From NCBI RefSeq assembly GCF_021134715.1, contig NC_060026.1:13569001-13633000 (forward strand): a DNA stretch of 64,000 bases. Direction: 5' to 3'. The notes beneath the pieces are model-generated. The model ran no database searches. It saw nothing but the letters and a program-made list of their open reading frames with translations, and had not been told where the DNA came from. Every line of letters starts with the position of its first letter. Position 1 is the first letter of the stretch. Below, one piece after another: positions 11,988 to 25,200 of this stretch. This DNA comes from Daphnia pulex. Taxonomy: Eukaryota > Arthropoda > Branchiopoda > Diplostraca > Daphniidae. A program made the position numbers and the translations under genes.

Positions 11988-13173
11988 TATAGATATCAAA
12001 TGCTTAAATACCGACACAGTGCTCAATGTTGACTGTGGAGTACACCTTTAACATATCAAAACATTTAAAAACCCTAACCATTCAATAGTCCGCCATTATT
12101 ATTTACCTTAGTTGCCGCTTGTAAATCAATGTCTTGTTTCGATATTTGATGAAAAGGGCAAAATATACTTGCAAGCATGAAATATCAAAGCACTTAATTT
12201 GAATTCTATCGGTTAAAATAAGATTTAAAATAATATTGATTAATTAATTGAAACCGTCAGCGGCCGAATTAACCATGGCCGAACTCCGGTATTTCAAAAC
12301 TCAAAAATTTAAAATTTCGAAAGTCATTTGCAAGTTGAAATATATTAAAATTTTAAAAAGTATGCAAACTGAATACATTTGAATATCTGCATGTCACAAT
12401 ATTACAGAAAAAGCAAGCTCCGGCAAAGATGTTTCGGCTCGTTTTCGGCACATCAGCGATCAGCGGGATTCCTCATTGTTGCTGTTTAGTATCTACCAAG
12501 GGCAAAATTTACACGCTGTGTTAAAAGTGAGCAGAGAGGTACCGTCAGTGTCTCGAATCTTTGAGAGAAACGCGCCCTTTTCACTCTAAACTGAAGCGAA
12601 ACAATCAAAGACATTACATTAGAGCTCAACCAGCATGGTTTGAGAGTTTTTCTACACGGAAAAGGATCGAAAAAGCACCTTTTCGTTGTTTTAGATTCTA
12701 TTTATTCACAAAGTAGTACGGCTTTCTTCACAAATTTACAAAGTTGTTAAAGCACAAGTACTCATCTGAGTCGCAGACAATCTTATTTTTTGGCTTTTTA
12801 AAGTCAACAGGAAAAGGTAAGCTTGTTTTGTGTTGTCAAGTGTTAATTTATCAATTAAATCATTGTACCAAAAAAACCAATGTAATGTAACAGTATAACA
12901 GTAAGGGGTTTCCCAACCCCTTTAGACATCTCTAACAACCAATGAGAAACAAATAAATTTTTTTGACTTGGCGGTACCGAGTGGCAACGTTGTAGTTTCA
13001 CTCAACGTTTCCGTTGGTTCGAAAAAAGTCGCTTCGAAATTTCAGTTTCACTCGACGCGTCGACAGTATTTTAAACGGCGTTTTTTTATAGTGGTTGTCA
13101 TAGTGTATAATTTCCTAGGCAAATAGCCATTCTGTCCCTTTTATCGAATTTTAAGCTTATACTTTCGCCAAGG
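11988..13173. promoter_or_regulatory. Divergent METTL14 / TOP2 intergenic region
   Basis: A 1.2-kb gap separates two genes transcribed away from each other. The left third is AT-rich. Near 12960-13080 sit GC-richer blocks, including two CTCAACG/CTCGACG-like repeats and an ACGCGTCGAC palindrome-like core, plausible TOP2 core promoter elements. No TATA box was seen. The assignment rests on position. Confidence 0.4.
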
Positions 13174-16100
13174 ATGGCTTCTGATGGGCCATTAAAGGTA
13201 GTTGTTGAATGAAACTCACATGCTTTCAAGGTTACAACATGAATGTTTTGAAAGAAATTTTGTGATCCAAAACGTGACGTCTTACTATTCTTGATGTGAA
13301 GTGTGATCTAACATATTGTTTTTTTTTTTTTTTAGTCTTTGTTTGCAAAAATGAACAAAGGTACTGTTGCATCTGAGGCTGCCACGAATGGAGATGCTGG
13401 CAAGAAGAATGGAGCCAACAAGAGACTTTCAGTCGAAAGAATTTACCAGAAGAAAAGTCAGCTTGAGCACATTTTGCTTAGGCCTGATACCTACATTGGA
13501 TCAGTGGAACCTGTTAAAGATGTCATGTGGGTTTATGAAGAAGATGCTGGAATGATCCAGAGAGAAATTACTTACGTACCCGGACTGTATAAGATCTTTG
13601 ATGAAATTCTCGTCAATGCTGCAGACAACAAAGTCAGAGACTCCAAGATGGATACCATTAAAGTCGACATTGATCCGTAAGCTTAAACATGTGCTGGTGT
13701 GTTATAAGTTTTTTTAATCGTGGTTTCTGCTTCTTTCAGGAAAGAAAATGTCATCACGATCTACAATAATGGAAAAGGCATTCCTGTTGTGGAACACAAG
13801 GAAGAAAAGATGTATGTTCCCTCACTGATCTTTGGCCACTTACTTACTTCATCCAACTACAATGATGAAGAAGAAAAAGTAACTGGTGGTCGAAATGGTT
13901 ATGGTGCAAAACTGTGCAACATTTTCAGCACTTCATTTGAATTGGAAACAGCATCTAAAGATGAGAAGAAAAAATTCAAGCAAACCTGGACTGACAACAT
14001 GACTAAAGCTGGAACTCCCAAGATCGTGAACTACAATGAAGCAGATTTTACACAAATCACTTTCTCCCCTGATCTGGCAAAGTTCAAAGTAAACATCTTG
14101 GTATAATTTTATTCCTATAAAAAAATTACATTCAATGTTTTATGGTAGATGGATTCCCTGGATAAGGACACAGTTGCTCTTCTGTCTCGCCGTGCTTTTG
14201 ATGTAGCCGCTTCAACTCGTGGCGTGAAAGTTTTCCTTAACGGCAAACGTCTTCCTATCAAGAATTTCAAGGACTACGTTGATCTCTGTCTGAAGGTATT
14301 GTTGATACATTTTTCATTGATTATAATAAAGAAACAAGCTTACCATATTATTCAATTTAGGGTAAAGAAGATGATGATGGAGCTCAACTTAAATGTGTGT
14401 ATGAAGCTGTTAGTGAACGCTGGGAGATTGCGGTAGCTCCTTCCGACAAAGGATTCCAACAAGTTTCATTCGCAAACTCAATCGCAACTACTAAAGGCGG
14501 GCGACACGTTGACTACGTTACTGAGATCGTATCAAAATATTTGCAGGAATTTCTTAAAAAGAAAAACAAGAGTGGCATTAATGTCAAACCTCATCAGATA
14601 AAGAATCACCTGTGGATTTTCGTCAACTGTTTAATCGTCAACCCAACTTTCGATTCTCAAACCAAGGAAAACATGACTCTCCAGGCCAAAAGCTTTGGTT
14701 CCACTTGCAAACCTAGCGAAAAGTTTTTTAACGCGGTAAGAAAACAAAAATAATTGAAGTTATTTCTCTTAATGTATATATAAAATGTTTTTTCCTTTGC
14801 AGCTCAACAAGTCTGGCGTTATAGAAGGTGTAATGACCTGGGCCAAGTTTAAGGCGCAAACTGAATTGAACAAGGCTTGTAGTGGCAAGAAACAAACAAA
14901 ATTGAAGGGCGTCCCCAAACTAGAAGACGCTAATAATGCTGGCACAAAACATTCGATCGACTGCACTCTCATTCTAACTGAGGGAGACTCAGCCAAGTCC
15001 CTAGCTGTTTCTGGTCTTGGTGTGGTCGGCCGTGACAAGTACGGTGTCTTTCCTCTCAAAGGAAAGGTGCTCAATGTGCGGGAAGCCACACATAAACAAA
15101 TTCTGGAGAACGCCGAAATCAACAATTTGATCAAGATCCTTGGATTGCAGTACAAGAAGAAATACGAGTCTGTTGAAGATCTCAAATCACTTCGTTATGG
15201 TCGTTTAATGATCATGACTGATCAGGATCAGGATGGTTCTCACATTAAAGGCCTGCTCATCAACTTCTTGCACCATAATTGGCCATCACTATTGCGCTTA
15301 CCCTTCCTTGAAGAATTCATCACACCCATTGTCAAAGCCACCAAAGGAACAGGGGCATCAGCCAAGTCACTAAGCTTCTACTCGTTGCCCGAGTTTGAAG
15401 AATGGAAGACCAATACAGAGAACTGGCCTACCTATCGTATCAAGTACTACAAGGGGTTGGGAACTTCGACGTCCCAAGAAGCAAAAGGTTACTTTTCCGA
15501 CATGCAGCGACATCGAATTCTCTTCCACCACGATGGAGACCAAGATGACTACGCTATTTTGATGGCTTTCAGCAAGAAGCACATTGAACAGCGCAAAGAG
15601 TGGCTAACTTCTTGGATGGAGGAGTGCAAGAGGCGCCGTGAACTTGGACTGCCTGAGCTTTATCTGTACGAAAAAGACACCAAACGAGTAAGCTACCGTG
15701 ACTTCGTCAACAAGGAATTGGTGCTGTTCAGCAACATGGACAACGAACGATCCATCCCTTCACTCATGGATGGTTTCAAGCCTGGGCAACGTAAAGTCCT
15801 CTTTACTTGCATCAAGCGAAATGACAAGAAAGAGATCAAGGTCGCCCAATTGGCTGGCTCTGTAGCTGAGCACTCGGCATACCATCACGGCGAGGCTTCT
15901 TTGATGGGCACAATCATTGGTTTGGCTCAAGACTTCGTCGGATCCAACAATATCAATTTGCTTCTTCCCAATGGCCAGTTTGGTACTCGCCTCCAGGTAT
16001 TTTTTCCCCAAGAATTTGTGCCTGACGATATTTATTAACCTCTTCCTTTTTTTATCGACAGGGAGGTAAAGATGCTGCCAGCCCTCGTTATATTTTCACT

Positions 16101-18617
16101 TTGATGAGCAAGCTGACTCGCATTATTTTTCACCCACACGATGATCCATTGTTGAAACATCAAATGGACGATAACCAACGCATCGAACCCGAATATTATG
16201 CTCCGATTATTCCTATGATCTTGGTCAACGGAACTGACGGAATCGGTACCGGTTGGATGACAAAGATTCTGAATTACAATCCACGAGAGGTCGTTGCTAA
16301 TGTCAAGCGGATGTTAGACGGCGAAGAACCCATCCCTATGGATCCGTGGTTCAAAGGTAACTGAGTGGAATGTAAAAAAGTGATTACCAAGAAAAATAAT
16401 TTATATTTATTACTTATTCAGGTTACAGGGGTACTATTGAAAGGATTGATCGCCACCGATATGCTATCAGCGGTGAATTAGCAGTTCTGAGCGGTACGGA
16501 AATGGAAATTACGGAACTTCCTCTACGTGTCTGGACTCAAAACTACAAGGAATCCGTAATGGAGACCTTGTTGCACGGCTCAGAGAAAATCCCGCCCCTT
16601 ATCACTGACTACAAGGAATACCATACGGATACAACTGTGCGATTTATCGTTACCATGTCGGAAGAAAAGATGCAACAGGCAGAAGCCGAGGGACTGCATA
16701 AGGCTTTTAAACTCCAGACTACACACTCCCTGACATCCATGGTGCTGTATGACTCTAATGGCTGTCTCAAGATGTACGACACAGTTGAAGATATTTTGAA
16801 AGAATTCTTCACTGTCCGTCTTGGATATTATGGGAAAAGAAAAGATTACTTGTCCGGTGTACTTCAAGCTGAGTCTCAAAGGCTCTCAAATCAAGCCAGA
16901 TTCATTTGCGAGAAATGTGACAATGTCTTGATTGTCGAGAACAAAAAGGTTAGCAGGATTTATTACGTTTTTATTTGAACTTATTCATAAAATATTTTCG
17001 TTATTTTTCCCATCTGTAGGCTAAAGTTTTGGTGGAGGAATTGCGTCGTAGAAATTATGATCCAGATCCAGTTCGTATCTGGAAAAAGAATCAAAAAAAC
17101 AACATAAATGCGGAGAACGAAGAGGAGCAAGAAACCAATGCGGAGAATGAAGAAGGTGCTGTCAAAATTGGCGACTACGACTACTTGCTTGACATGCCCA
17201 TGCGCTCTCTTACCTACGAAAAGAAAGAAGAGTTGTTGAAGAAACGGGATATCAAGATGAAGGAATATGACATCCTCTTGAAAAAATCGCCGGCTGATTT
17301 GTGGCGGGAAGATCTGGATCATTTTATGGTGGTGTTAAAGGAGGTTGAAGATGCTGAGCAGGAAGAGTTGAATGAAAACAAAAAACCAACCAAAGCTGCA
17401 CCACTGGCGAAAGGCAGGAAGAAGGCGTTAATCGCTGAAGTTGCTCCTTCTCCTAAAGGTCGGCGAATCGTTCCAGTCATCGATAATGAATTGCGCAAAA
17501 AGATTGAAAAGCTCACTATCGCCAAAGAAAAGAAGAAAGAAAAGGCGCTGAAAAAAGAAAGTCCTGAAGTTGAACGAGATTCGTTTGACGCTGCTCTCGA
17601 TGACTCAAACAAGTCTTTGGGTGAAAAATTAGGGGTTAGCCCAGTCAAAGGAGCAAAAGGAAAGAAAGGAGGCAAAAATGACGGATTTAAGCAGACCAAG
17701 CTGAGTTTCACAACCAAGAAAGGTGATAAAGATGCTGAAAAAGACGAAGATAAAGACGAATTCGACCTGGCATTGGAAAAAGCCGTACCTCTTAGGTAAA
17801 AACACGTTTTTATATTAAAATTTTTTTTGAACAAAGAATTGATTTAAGTAAACTTTTTCTAACAGAGAGAGAACCAATCGCCGAGCCGCCGCCGCTGCCG
17901 CTAAATTCACTCTTGACGATGATTCTGATGAGGAAGGAAAAGCTTCCGATAATGATTCCGACCTTATAATCAGCGATTCGGACGAAGATTTCGACTTTGC
18001 AAAGCCTAAAACGGTTGCCAAGAAAAAAGTAGCGCGACCCGTCAGTTCAGATGATGACATGTCTGCTGCTAAAAGGCCAAAGAAAGACGCTGCTTCGCTA
18101 AATGTTAGCTCTGATGAATTGTTCGATTCATTAGTCCGCTCATCACCTGTGAAATCGGCACGTGAACCAGAGCCTCTATCTTCTCCAGATATCGTCATGA
18201 TAGGTATGACGATTTTAATAAAAATTAAAGAAAATTTTACATTAACTAACAAACTGTTTCTTTTATTTGTTAGCGGGCGAAGACGACGAAGTTAAACCGA
18301 AAGGAAGAGGCCGTGGAAGGGCACCGAAAGCTGGTGGTCCAGCCAAACCCAAAAAGGCACCTGCCCCCAAAGCTGCCGGCGCCAAAGCAGCTAAACCTGC
18401 TGCCAAAGCCAAGCCGAAGACGTCTTCACCCAAAAAGAAGTCTCGCAAGGATTCCGATTCGGATGAAGACATGTTTTCTTCTAAATCCCCTGTAAAGAAA
18501 GCCAACTCTTCCGATGATTTCAACGACAGCAGCTTTGAGGTCAGGCCTCGTGCAACTACCGTTCGAGCCAAAAAAGCCGTCAAGTACGCTACTCTCTCAA
18601 GTGACGAAGATTCTTAA
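13174..18617 (+). CDS. TOP2: DNA topoisomerase II
   Basis: Exons 13174-13197, 13336-13676, 13740-14088, 14149-14295, 14361-14735, 14803-15996, 16062-16356, 16422-16948, 17020-17795, 17866-18203 and 18274-18617 are all in phase and encode 1,569 aa, a normal length for animal TOP2. It passes one duplex through a double-strand break to decatenate and relax chromosomes. Visible signatures are the GHKL ATP site with NGYGAKLCNIF, TOPRIM EGDSAKSLA (from 472) and the metal-binding DQDQD (552-556), and the catalytic tyrosine in DAASPRYIF (Y820). The C-terminal region is acidic/basic low complexity with KPKT/KKAPAPK stretches and many Ser-Asp clusters, as usual for the phosphoregulated nuclear tail. 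A short first exon encodes MASDGPLK; a second ATG lies at 13351 after a poly-T acceptor. Confidence 0.97.
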
Positions 18618-19529
18618 TAAATGCGTTTCCAATAGCTAGAATTCACGTTCAACTCGAAACTACCTATTGCGCAATCCCCCCTCATTAAGCCAACTTACTC
18701 TGTATGTGCTGTTTCCTCATTTATTATTCAATTCCATTTTGGCCATCATACTGATAAATAAAAACCACCATTTGTCCAACTGGGATTTTTAAGTTATTGG
18801 AATTGATAATTTGAGAATGTATTTTGACAAAGCTTCATTACTTCATTAATAGCAAATCACTTGCTACTTCTAATTTGGGTGATTCGATTTGATTTTTTAT
18901 GTTTCGTTTTTATTATGATGTACATGAAAGGAGTTGCTAGATAACTTAGAAATGATTTTTTTTTTAAACGAGACAATAACTACCTTAAGTATCGAATCGA
19001 ATGTAATAACATTCGAAAAGAATTACCGAGCAGGTTTTTTCCATAAAAAAGTGCGCCACGTGCATTGTTGATGCTTATTGATACGGACTGCTGAACATTA
19101 CGAATTAATTGTTTTTTCACTAGTTTTGTTGTGACTATCCTCTGTGTTGTTTGGCAGGATGTGGGCTAAGCGGGATTGGTTGGTGGCCAAAGTCCCGCCT
19201 ATTAAGTTGGCGCCACTTGTTTCCGCAGCTGCAGGTTGTGTTCACTGTTCACGTACTCATTTCATGCTGATTTGTGATCATCTGTGGTTGGAATATTGAA
19301 TTTATCTCCCATATTTTGCTTAGGTAGATTGATTTGTAAAATTCCAAACTTATTTCTTTACTTACTGCTTCGCAGCACAATACTAGAGATCTGTTTTAGC
19401 TGCAACTATTTCTAATTTTTCAGCTGTAAATTCAAAAAGTTTATGCCATACCCGAAACGTGCCGAAACCTAGTCTTTAATTTACAGATGTTAATTTTCTT
19501 CTGTTGGTCATTCCTAGGAAATTATCAGC
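18618..19529. other. TOP2 3' UTR and intergenic gap
   Basis: It carries the TOP2 poly(A) signal AATAAA at 18757-18762 and then AT-rich sequence. From about 19140 it is the 5' region of the next gene, with an acceptor-like TTCCTAG twelve nt ahead of that gene's ATG, hinting at an untranslated first exon. Nothing else was recognised. Confidence 0.45.
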
Positions 19530-20397
19530 ATGGATTCTGGCTCTCCACTTTTGTTTAGACAGCCTAATAAACCTGGAGGACCTAGAAAGAGGCCATTCAG
19601 TGTTACTAACACTGGCTTATTGTCTGACTATTCAAATGAGAATTCTGATGATTACAACATTCTTTCGGCTTTGGGAATGAAGGATAGAGATATTTTCCAG
19701 AGTCCTGAGAGTACCAATCTGTTGATGAAACGAGAGAATGAAACATTGGAAAATTTCAAAGTCCCGATTTCAGGCTCAGTTGCTGGTGGTCAGTCACCCT
19801 ACTTTAATGTGACAAATACTCCAACTAAAAAATCAACCATTCAAGATACCCAAGTGGTCAAACCATTAAATACTGAGTCTCATGAAGCTGGTGCAACTCC
19901 CAGCAATGCAGTCACTCAAAAAGAGCAAATGCCGAAAGTGCAACCAACAGCATCCATCCCAATAATGAACAAAGAGAACAATGTTGAAGAAAACAAACCA
20001 AGAAAGCTCAGACCAATTGGGGAATATACAGTTTCCTCTTTGGACAAAGAATTCCAAGATATTATGGATTATCTCAAGCAAGAAAGAGAACGAGACCAAC
20101 AACTGTTTTTGCAGTGCTCAAAAGCTCTACGTGAAAAGGTAACAACTACTAATATATCTTGTGGTTAATTCAAATTAATGTAGTCTTATTTGGTACTAGA
20201 CTGAGAGCATTATTGAAAACTTGGACAATATCATCAAGGGTCGGTACCAATCACTGGATGAAAATTTGAATTCTGTTATACAGGAATTTGAGAAGGAATG
20301 GGAATCTGGAAGAAAACTAGAAGAAGAGTTCAATGTTTTGAGAAACCATATGTCGTCTATTATGAACAACATTTTGCAAGACCCTTGCTTGGAATAA
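19530..20397 (+). CDS. Unrecognised coiled-coil protein
   Basis: Two exons (19530-20138 and 20200-20397) give 268 aa. Residues 1-160 are polar and disordered, rich in Ser/Thr/Asn/Pro, with the basic stretch GGPRKRPFS and several SP/TP sites. From about residue 165 (KPRKLRPIGEYTVSSLDKE) to the end the protein is a continuous charged heptad-like coiled coil, ending ILQDPCLE. The layout (disordered phosphosite-rich head, C-terminal coiled coil) is seen in kinetochore, centrosome and synaptonemal-complex proteins such as the Cor1/SYCP3 group, but no family signature could be confirmed. The exon junction falls inside the coil at ALREK. The gene follows TOP2 in the same orientation but has its own upstream region. 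Confidence 0.7.
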
Positions 20398-22297
20398 GAT
20401 GTTAACTGCCACCCAAAAGTTCTGAATTACCTGGTGCCGCAGTGAGAAGAGCGCATTTATTGGAGTTCCCTTTTTGTCGAAGGTTCGTCACAAAGCTCAA
20501 GTTTCCTTTTTTTTCCTTCTGTTTAACTTCCGTATTACATATGTCAGTTCTTGAAAAAGCGACATTATTTCTTTTAATGGGAAAAGTAAGTGGAATCAAA
20601 GAAAAATGTCTTGGGTTAAAAAATCAAAGAAAATGTCTTGGGTTAAAAATTTGAAAGCTAAAATATTAGTTTGAAATTCGCGGGTAAATAGCCCCAAAAG
20701 GAAGCAGCGTTGACAATTTTTGCGTCGAATTTAGAAACTTGCCTACCCGTTGGATTGGTGGCCGTCGCCCGTCGCCGAGCCAGGCCAGCCGAGCAAGAAA
20801 AAAAAGTAAAAACTAGGAAAATTAGTGTTGATAATCTTTTTCCTTGTTGGTTAAATTTTCTAATTGCCGTTTATTTAACGTTTTACATATTTGCATGTCG
20901 TCACGTTGAACGGTTGAAGGCCATTAGTGCGGTTTTCAAGGATCTTCTAGTTAGACATAGTTAAAGAGTATGCATATCTTTCTTGTCGAGAGTGAAGTCT
21001 AATGACGTCATTTATGGTCTTTCTGGTATCCTTAGGATATTAAGAACTGCGCATCTCTTGGTCTCGTTCTTTGAGTTTCGTCGTTAAAAGTTAAGGAATG
21101 GTAGTGTCAGGTGACCGCATCAGACAAGCTTGCCGGTCGGATTTCTCTTTTCCTCCGTCACGAAAAGGACGAGTTATTTTTCACAACCAAAAAGCGTAAA
21201 CATTCTAGTTCGTTTGAAGTTGAACTTAAAACTTAATAAGTCTAGTTTGATTGTTGGAACAACATTTTTGTTAGATGTAATTTATAATAGGTCATCCAGG
21301 AGACCTGGAGACCAGGACAGAACAACATTTTCTAGAACTAGTTAAAATTTTAAACCATTCCTAGCAAACGAGTACTACACTTTCAGTTCCAACTTGCACG
21401 TACGACGTATCTCATGTCATTCAGCAAATTTCCGTTATATAAATGATAACACTTTAAGTAGGAAGTCGAACTGCTTTTTTCGCTGAGTAAACCTGTTCAA
21501 TTTTTAATTTAGAACATTTTCCTTGTAGCGTCTTTAACTAATCTTAATAGACGTCGCCTTTTTTGAAAAACGCGGAAGCTACTAAATTCATCTTGTTGCC
21601 TGCATTGATAACTCATACAGGAATGGTGCATGTAAGCACGTAGAAATTTGTTTGATTAACTTCAATTAAATCGCTCAGCTTTTCTTCTTACAAACACAGT
21701 CATCCCTTTTTTATGTCGGTAAACAGCTAGCGGAAGGAAATTCAAAGTTTAACCATGAAGTAATTTCTTGAACTGTAGGCTATTCAGCGCACCTTTATGT
21801 CTGCAAGCTCTGCTAGAAGGAATTCGACATAAGTATGACCTTGATTGCCCGAGGCAATTTCTCGGCAGAAGAACTACCTGCCCTAACGCCATTTGGGAAA
21901 AGTCAGTCTCAAAGTATTGACGTCTAAGACAGGACTCGAGGCGTAGAGCAGCAGGTTTCTACGAAGTTAAATTCTAAAGTGTTTGAACTCTGTAATTTAA
22001 AAACCAAAAAATCTATTGTTCTCTGTAACATATATAGCGAATAACAGGTGGTGAATGACATTTGGAGAAAGTGCAACATGATTTCTACAACAAGTGATTT
22101 CAACGAAAGAGGATAACGCTATCTCTTATTTTCAACCACATTGTTTTCTAGCCTGGAATATTCCTTAAAATGTGATGAAAGTGTTACCTACTAAACAAAG
22201 TGAAACAATAAGATAGTGTAAAAACCTTTAACATTGTAAACAACTTAGTATCCTTAAATTTGTTTTTAAGGTTATTGACACCACATAATAGAAGTTT
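20398..22297. other. Intergenic region before the cadherin gene
   Basis: About 1.9 kb without a supported gene. It contains a short tandem duplication (20594-20647), a TATATAAA motif at 21436-21443 that could serve the cadherin promoter, and an acceptor-like TTTTTAAG at about 22270, suggesting an untranslated first exon. Short open frames here show no family features. Confidence 0.4.
20594..20647. repeat. Tandem duplication, about 27 bp x 2
   Basis: Two adjacent units (20594-20621 and 20622-20647) share the core ATGTCTTGGGTTAAA and differ by a homopolymer A indel. This looks like replication slippage. Confidence 0.7.
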
Positions 22298-25200
22298 ATG
22301 AAAATGTTGAACTGCCTTGTAGTATTGTTGCTATGTTTATTGGCAAACCCATTGTCTGGTCAAAAAAGTTTGTTTGAATCTGAAATTGTTGGTGATGAAA
22401 ACCGTAAACTTAATGTTGGAGTTAACCTGCCTCCAAAATTCCTTCCTGGGGGAGACATGGATGGATTTTCTCTTCCAGAAGACACAGCTGTTGGAACCAT
22501 TGTAAGTTGTTGAACAGGTTTTTTATTTCAAACAAGTTTAATGATGGGATACTTTTATTCAAATAGGTTTATCGATTAAGAGGTGAAGACCCTGAAGGAT
22601 CAAGAGTTGCATACAGCATTAGTGGAGACCATTTGAGTGTTGTGAGAAATACTGGAGCTGTGACATTAGTTAAAGCTTTAGATCATGAAGCCACTGCAAT
22701 GATAGAAGTTATTATAACTCTAACAGGTAATAATTGGCTGGTCTTTATTATGTGGACTTTGTATGCAGTAACTAAATAAAATATTTTTCATTTTCAAATT
22801 TCTTCTAGATGAAAAGGGTCCAACTGCTGAACCTAACATAGTTAGTATCCGCCGTGAGATTACTGTAGAAGATAAGAATGACAATCCGCCCAAATTTTCT
22901 GAATCGTCATACACTTTCTTTGTCAATGAAACTGTGGGAGTTAACACCCAAGTGTTCAATAAAATCCTCATTTCGGATGCAGACTCTGGGAGCAACGGAG
23001 AAATCAGATTGACTTGCTTAAAACAGGTAAATACAGCATTGTCACTGTCTTTACTAACAATAAGTGCAAAAATGGATTTTTTGTTGATAGAAATCACCAG
23101 AAGGATGCGAGAAATTTGGAGTGAGAAGTCAGCGCATTGCGCCGGGAAAATTCGCTGGCATCCTGACTGCACGAAGTGGCCTGAACTACGAAGAAAACAG
23201 CCGTTTCACGCTCGTTTTGCAGGCTGAAGATCTGGCAAAAGAGCCTGGAGCTGCCTTAACCAGTACAGCTACTGTAATGGTCGAAGTTCTTGATGTTCAA
23301 GACCAGCCTCCAGTGTTTTTAAACGCACCCTATCGACCTGTCATTCATGAGAACAGTCCAGCCGGCCATTCACTAATGAAAGTACTCGTGCGAGACGGAG
23401 ACACTGGTCAACCTCGAGATTTACAGCTTGACATCGTCGACGACCCTCTAGGATATTTTCGTGTAAGTTCATTCAAGATGAATGACAACATTGGAACTGC
23501 CAGCATTGTGGCATCTGACAACCCAATTGATCGCGAGGATCAAGTTATACTGCGGAACGGAGGCACCTATTCATTTGGGTTGAAGGTAAACACGTTGAAA
23601 TAGCACAATAATTTATTCAGATTTTTAATGTTTTCTTTTCACAGGCAATTGAGTTGATTGACAATAAGCCTATAGGCGATTTTACCGTAGAAAATGTCAC
23701 CGTGATGATCATCGATGTTAACGACCAACCTCCTGTATTTAATCAGGCACAATATTCAATCGGAATTCCTGAAAATCTCGGTATTTCATTCCGCTGTCAC
23801 TTAATTTGAAATCATTAAAAAATGTTTAAATTAAATTATTCCAGATATTGGGGAAGCATTGCCTGGTCTTGATATGACAGTTTCGGATTCGGACACTGGC
23901 GTACATAGTCAATTTGGGTTAGAGTTGATCCCGTTGCGAAATGCCGACAATATCTTTGAGGTTCACCCGATGTCTGCCACAGGCCGGACACCTGTTCTTA
24001 TCAAAGTTACCGGAGCTGATAAGCTCGACTATGAGAACCCTGATCGGCGGGAAATGGTTGTACAAGTCATAGCTCGAGGTGGAGGCAGACGTCTCTCATC
24101 TACTGCCACACTGACCATCCTGTTAGTCGATGTTAACGACAACATCCCGATCTTCGATGAGTCTTCCTATAGTTTCAATGTGAGAAGATTTTCACTATAA
24201 AAATGCGGTTACACTGTATTTAACTGTATCATTCGTGTTAACAGGTGGTTGAGAATTCCGCACCTGGCTCGTTAATTTCAAGGCTGAGTGCTACGGATGC
24301 CGACAGCGGTGTGTTCGGACAATTACGCTACGAGTTACGTGGCTTTGGAGCCGAGCGCTTTTCTGTTAACTCGTCTACCGGTGACCTGACAGTTGGAGTA
24401 TGCGGACTTTCGACTTGTTTAGATTATGAGGATCAGGACATTTTTACTTTGACCTATACTGCCATTGACGGAGGGGGTAAGTTTCCGTCATTCTTGATTA
24501 ACTAAATCAATTTTTCTAATGATTTCTATAACAGGGAAAGCAACATCAGTGCCGCTTACTATTAGAATTGATGACGTTAACGACAATCCGCCCGTTTTCG
24601 AGCAAAATCAATACAGGCGACTCATCCAAAATAGAGCTCTTGACTTCGATCCACAATTAGTGGTTAAGGTACTATCTATTTTACTTTTTTCTTTAATTTT
24701 TCCAGTATTTCGGTAACCTTTTGTTTTTATAGGCTACAGATAAGGATAGTATTCGGAAAGGTCATTCACCGCCAATTCAAGATGGCAGGATTTCCTACTC
24801 CATTGTGGCAGGCAACACTGCAGACAACTTATTCAATATTGGGCGCGACAGTGGCATTCTTGATGTTACTCGTCCTATCAATGCCACTGAATTGGGCGAG
24901 GTTAGATTTGTGCTCACAGTGCGAGCGACCGATTCCGGCACACCACCCCAGCATGCTGATACCGTGGTGACAATTACGGTGGGGGCTGTCGATGGAAACG
25001 ATCCCCCCATTTTCCAACAGAACCAATATCACGTCAACGTTGTCGAGCGGGCAACGCCAGATTCATTTGTTATTCAGCTAAATGCTACTGATCCGGATGG
25101 ACCTTCAGATAATTTGCGCTATCGCGTCGTCGGAGGCACAGCCGTCGATTGGTTCACCATTGATGAAGTGTCAGGAATCGTTCGGGTTGCAAGAGGTGGC

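Noticed and set aside
14769..15185. Long minus-strand open frames across TOP2 exons (also near 17319-17834 and 18263-18583).
   Set aside because: They are antisense shadows of strongly conserved TOP2 coding sequence and have no splice or family support.
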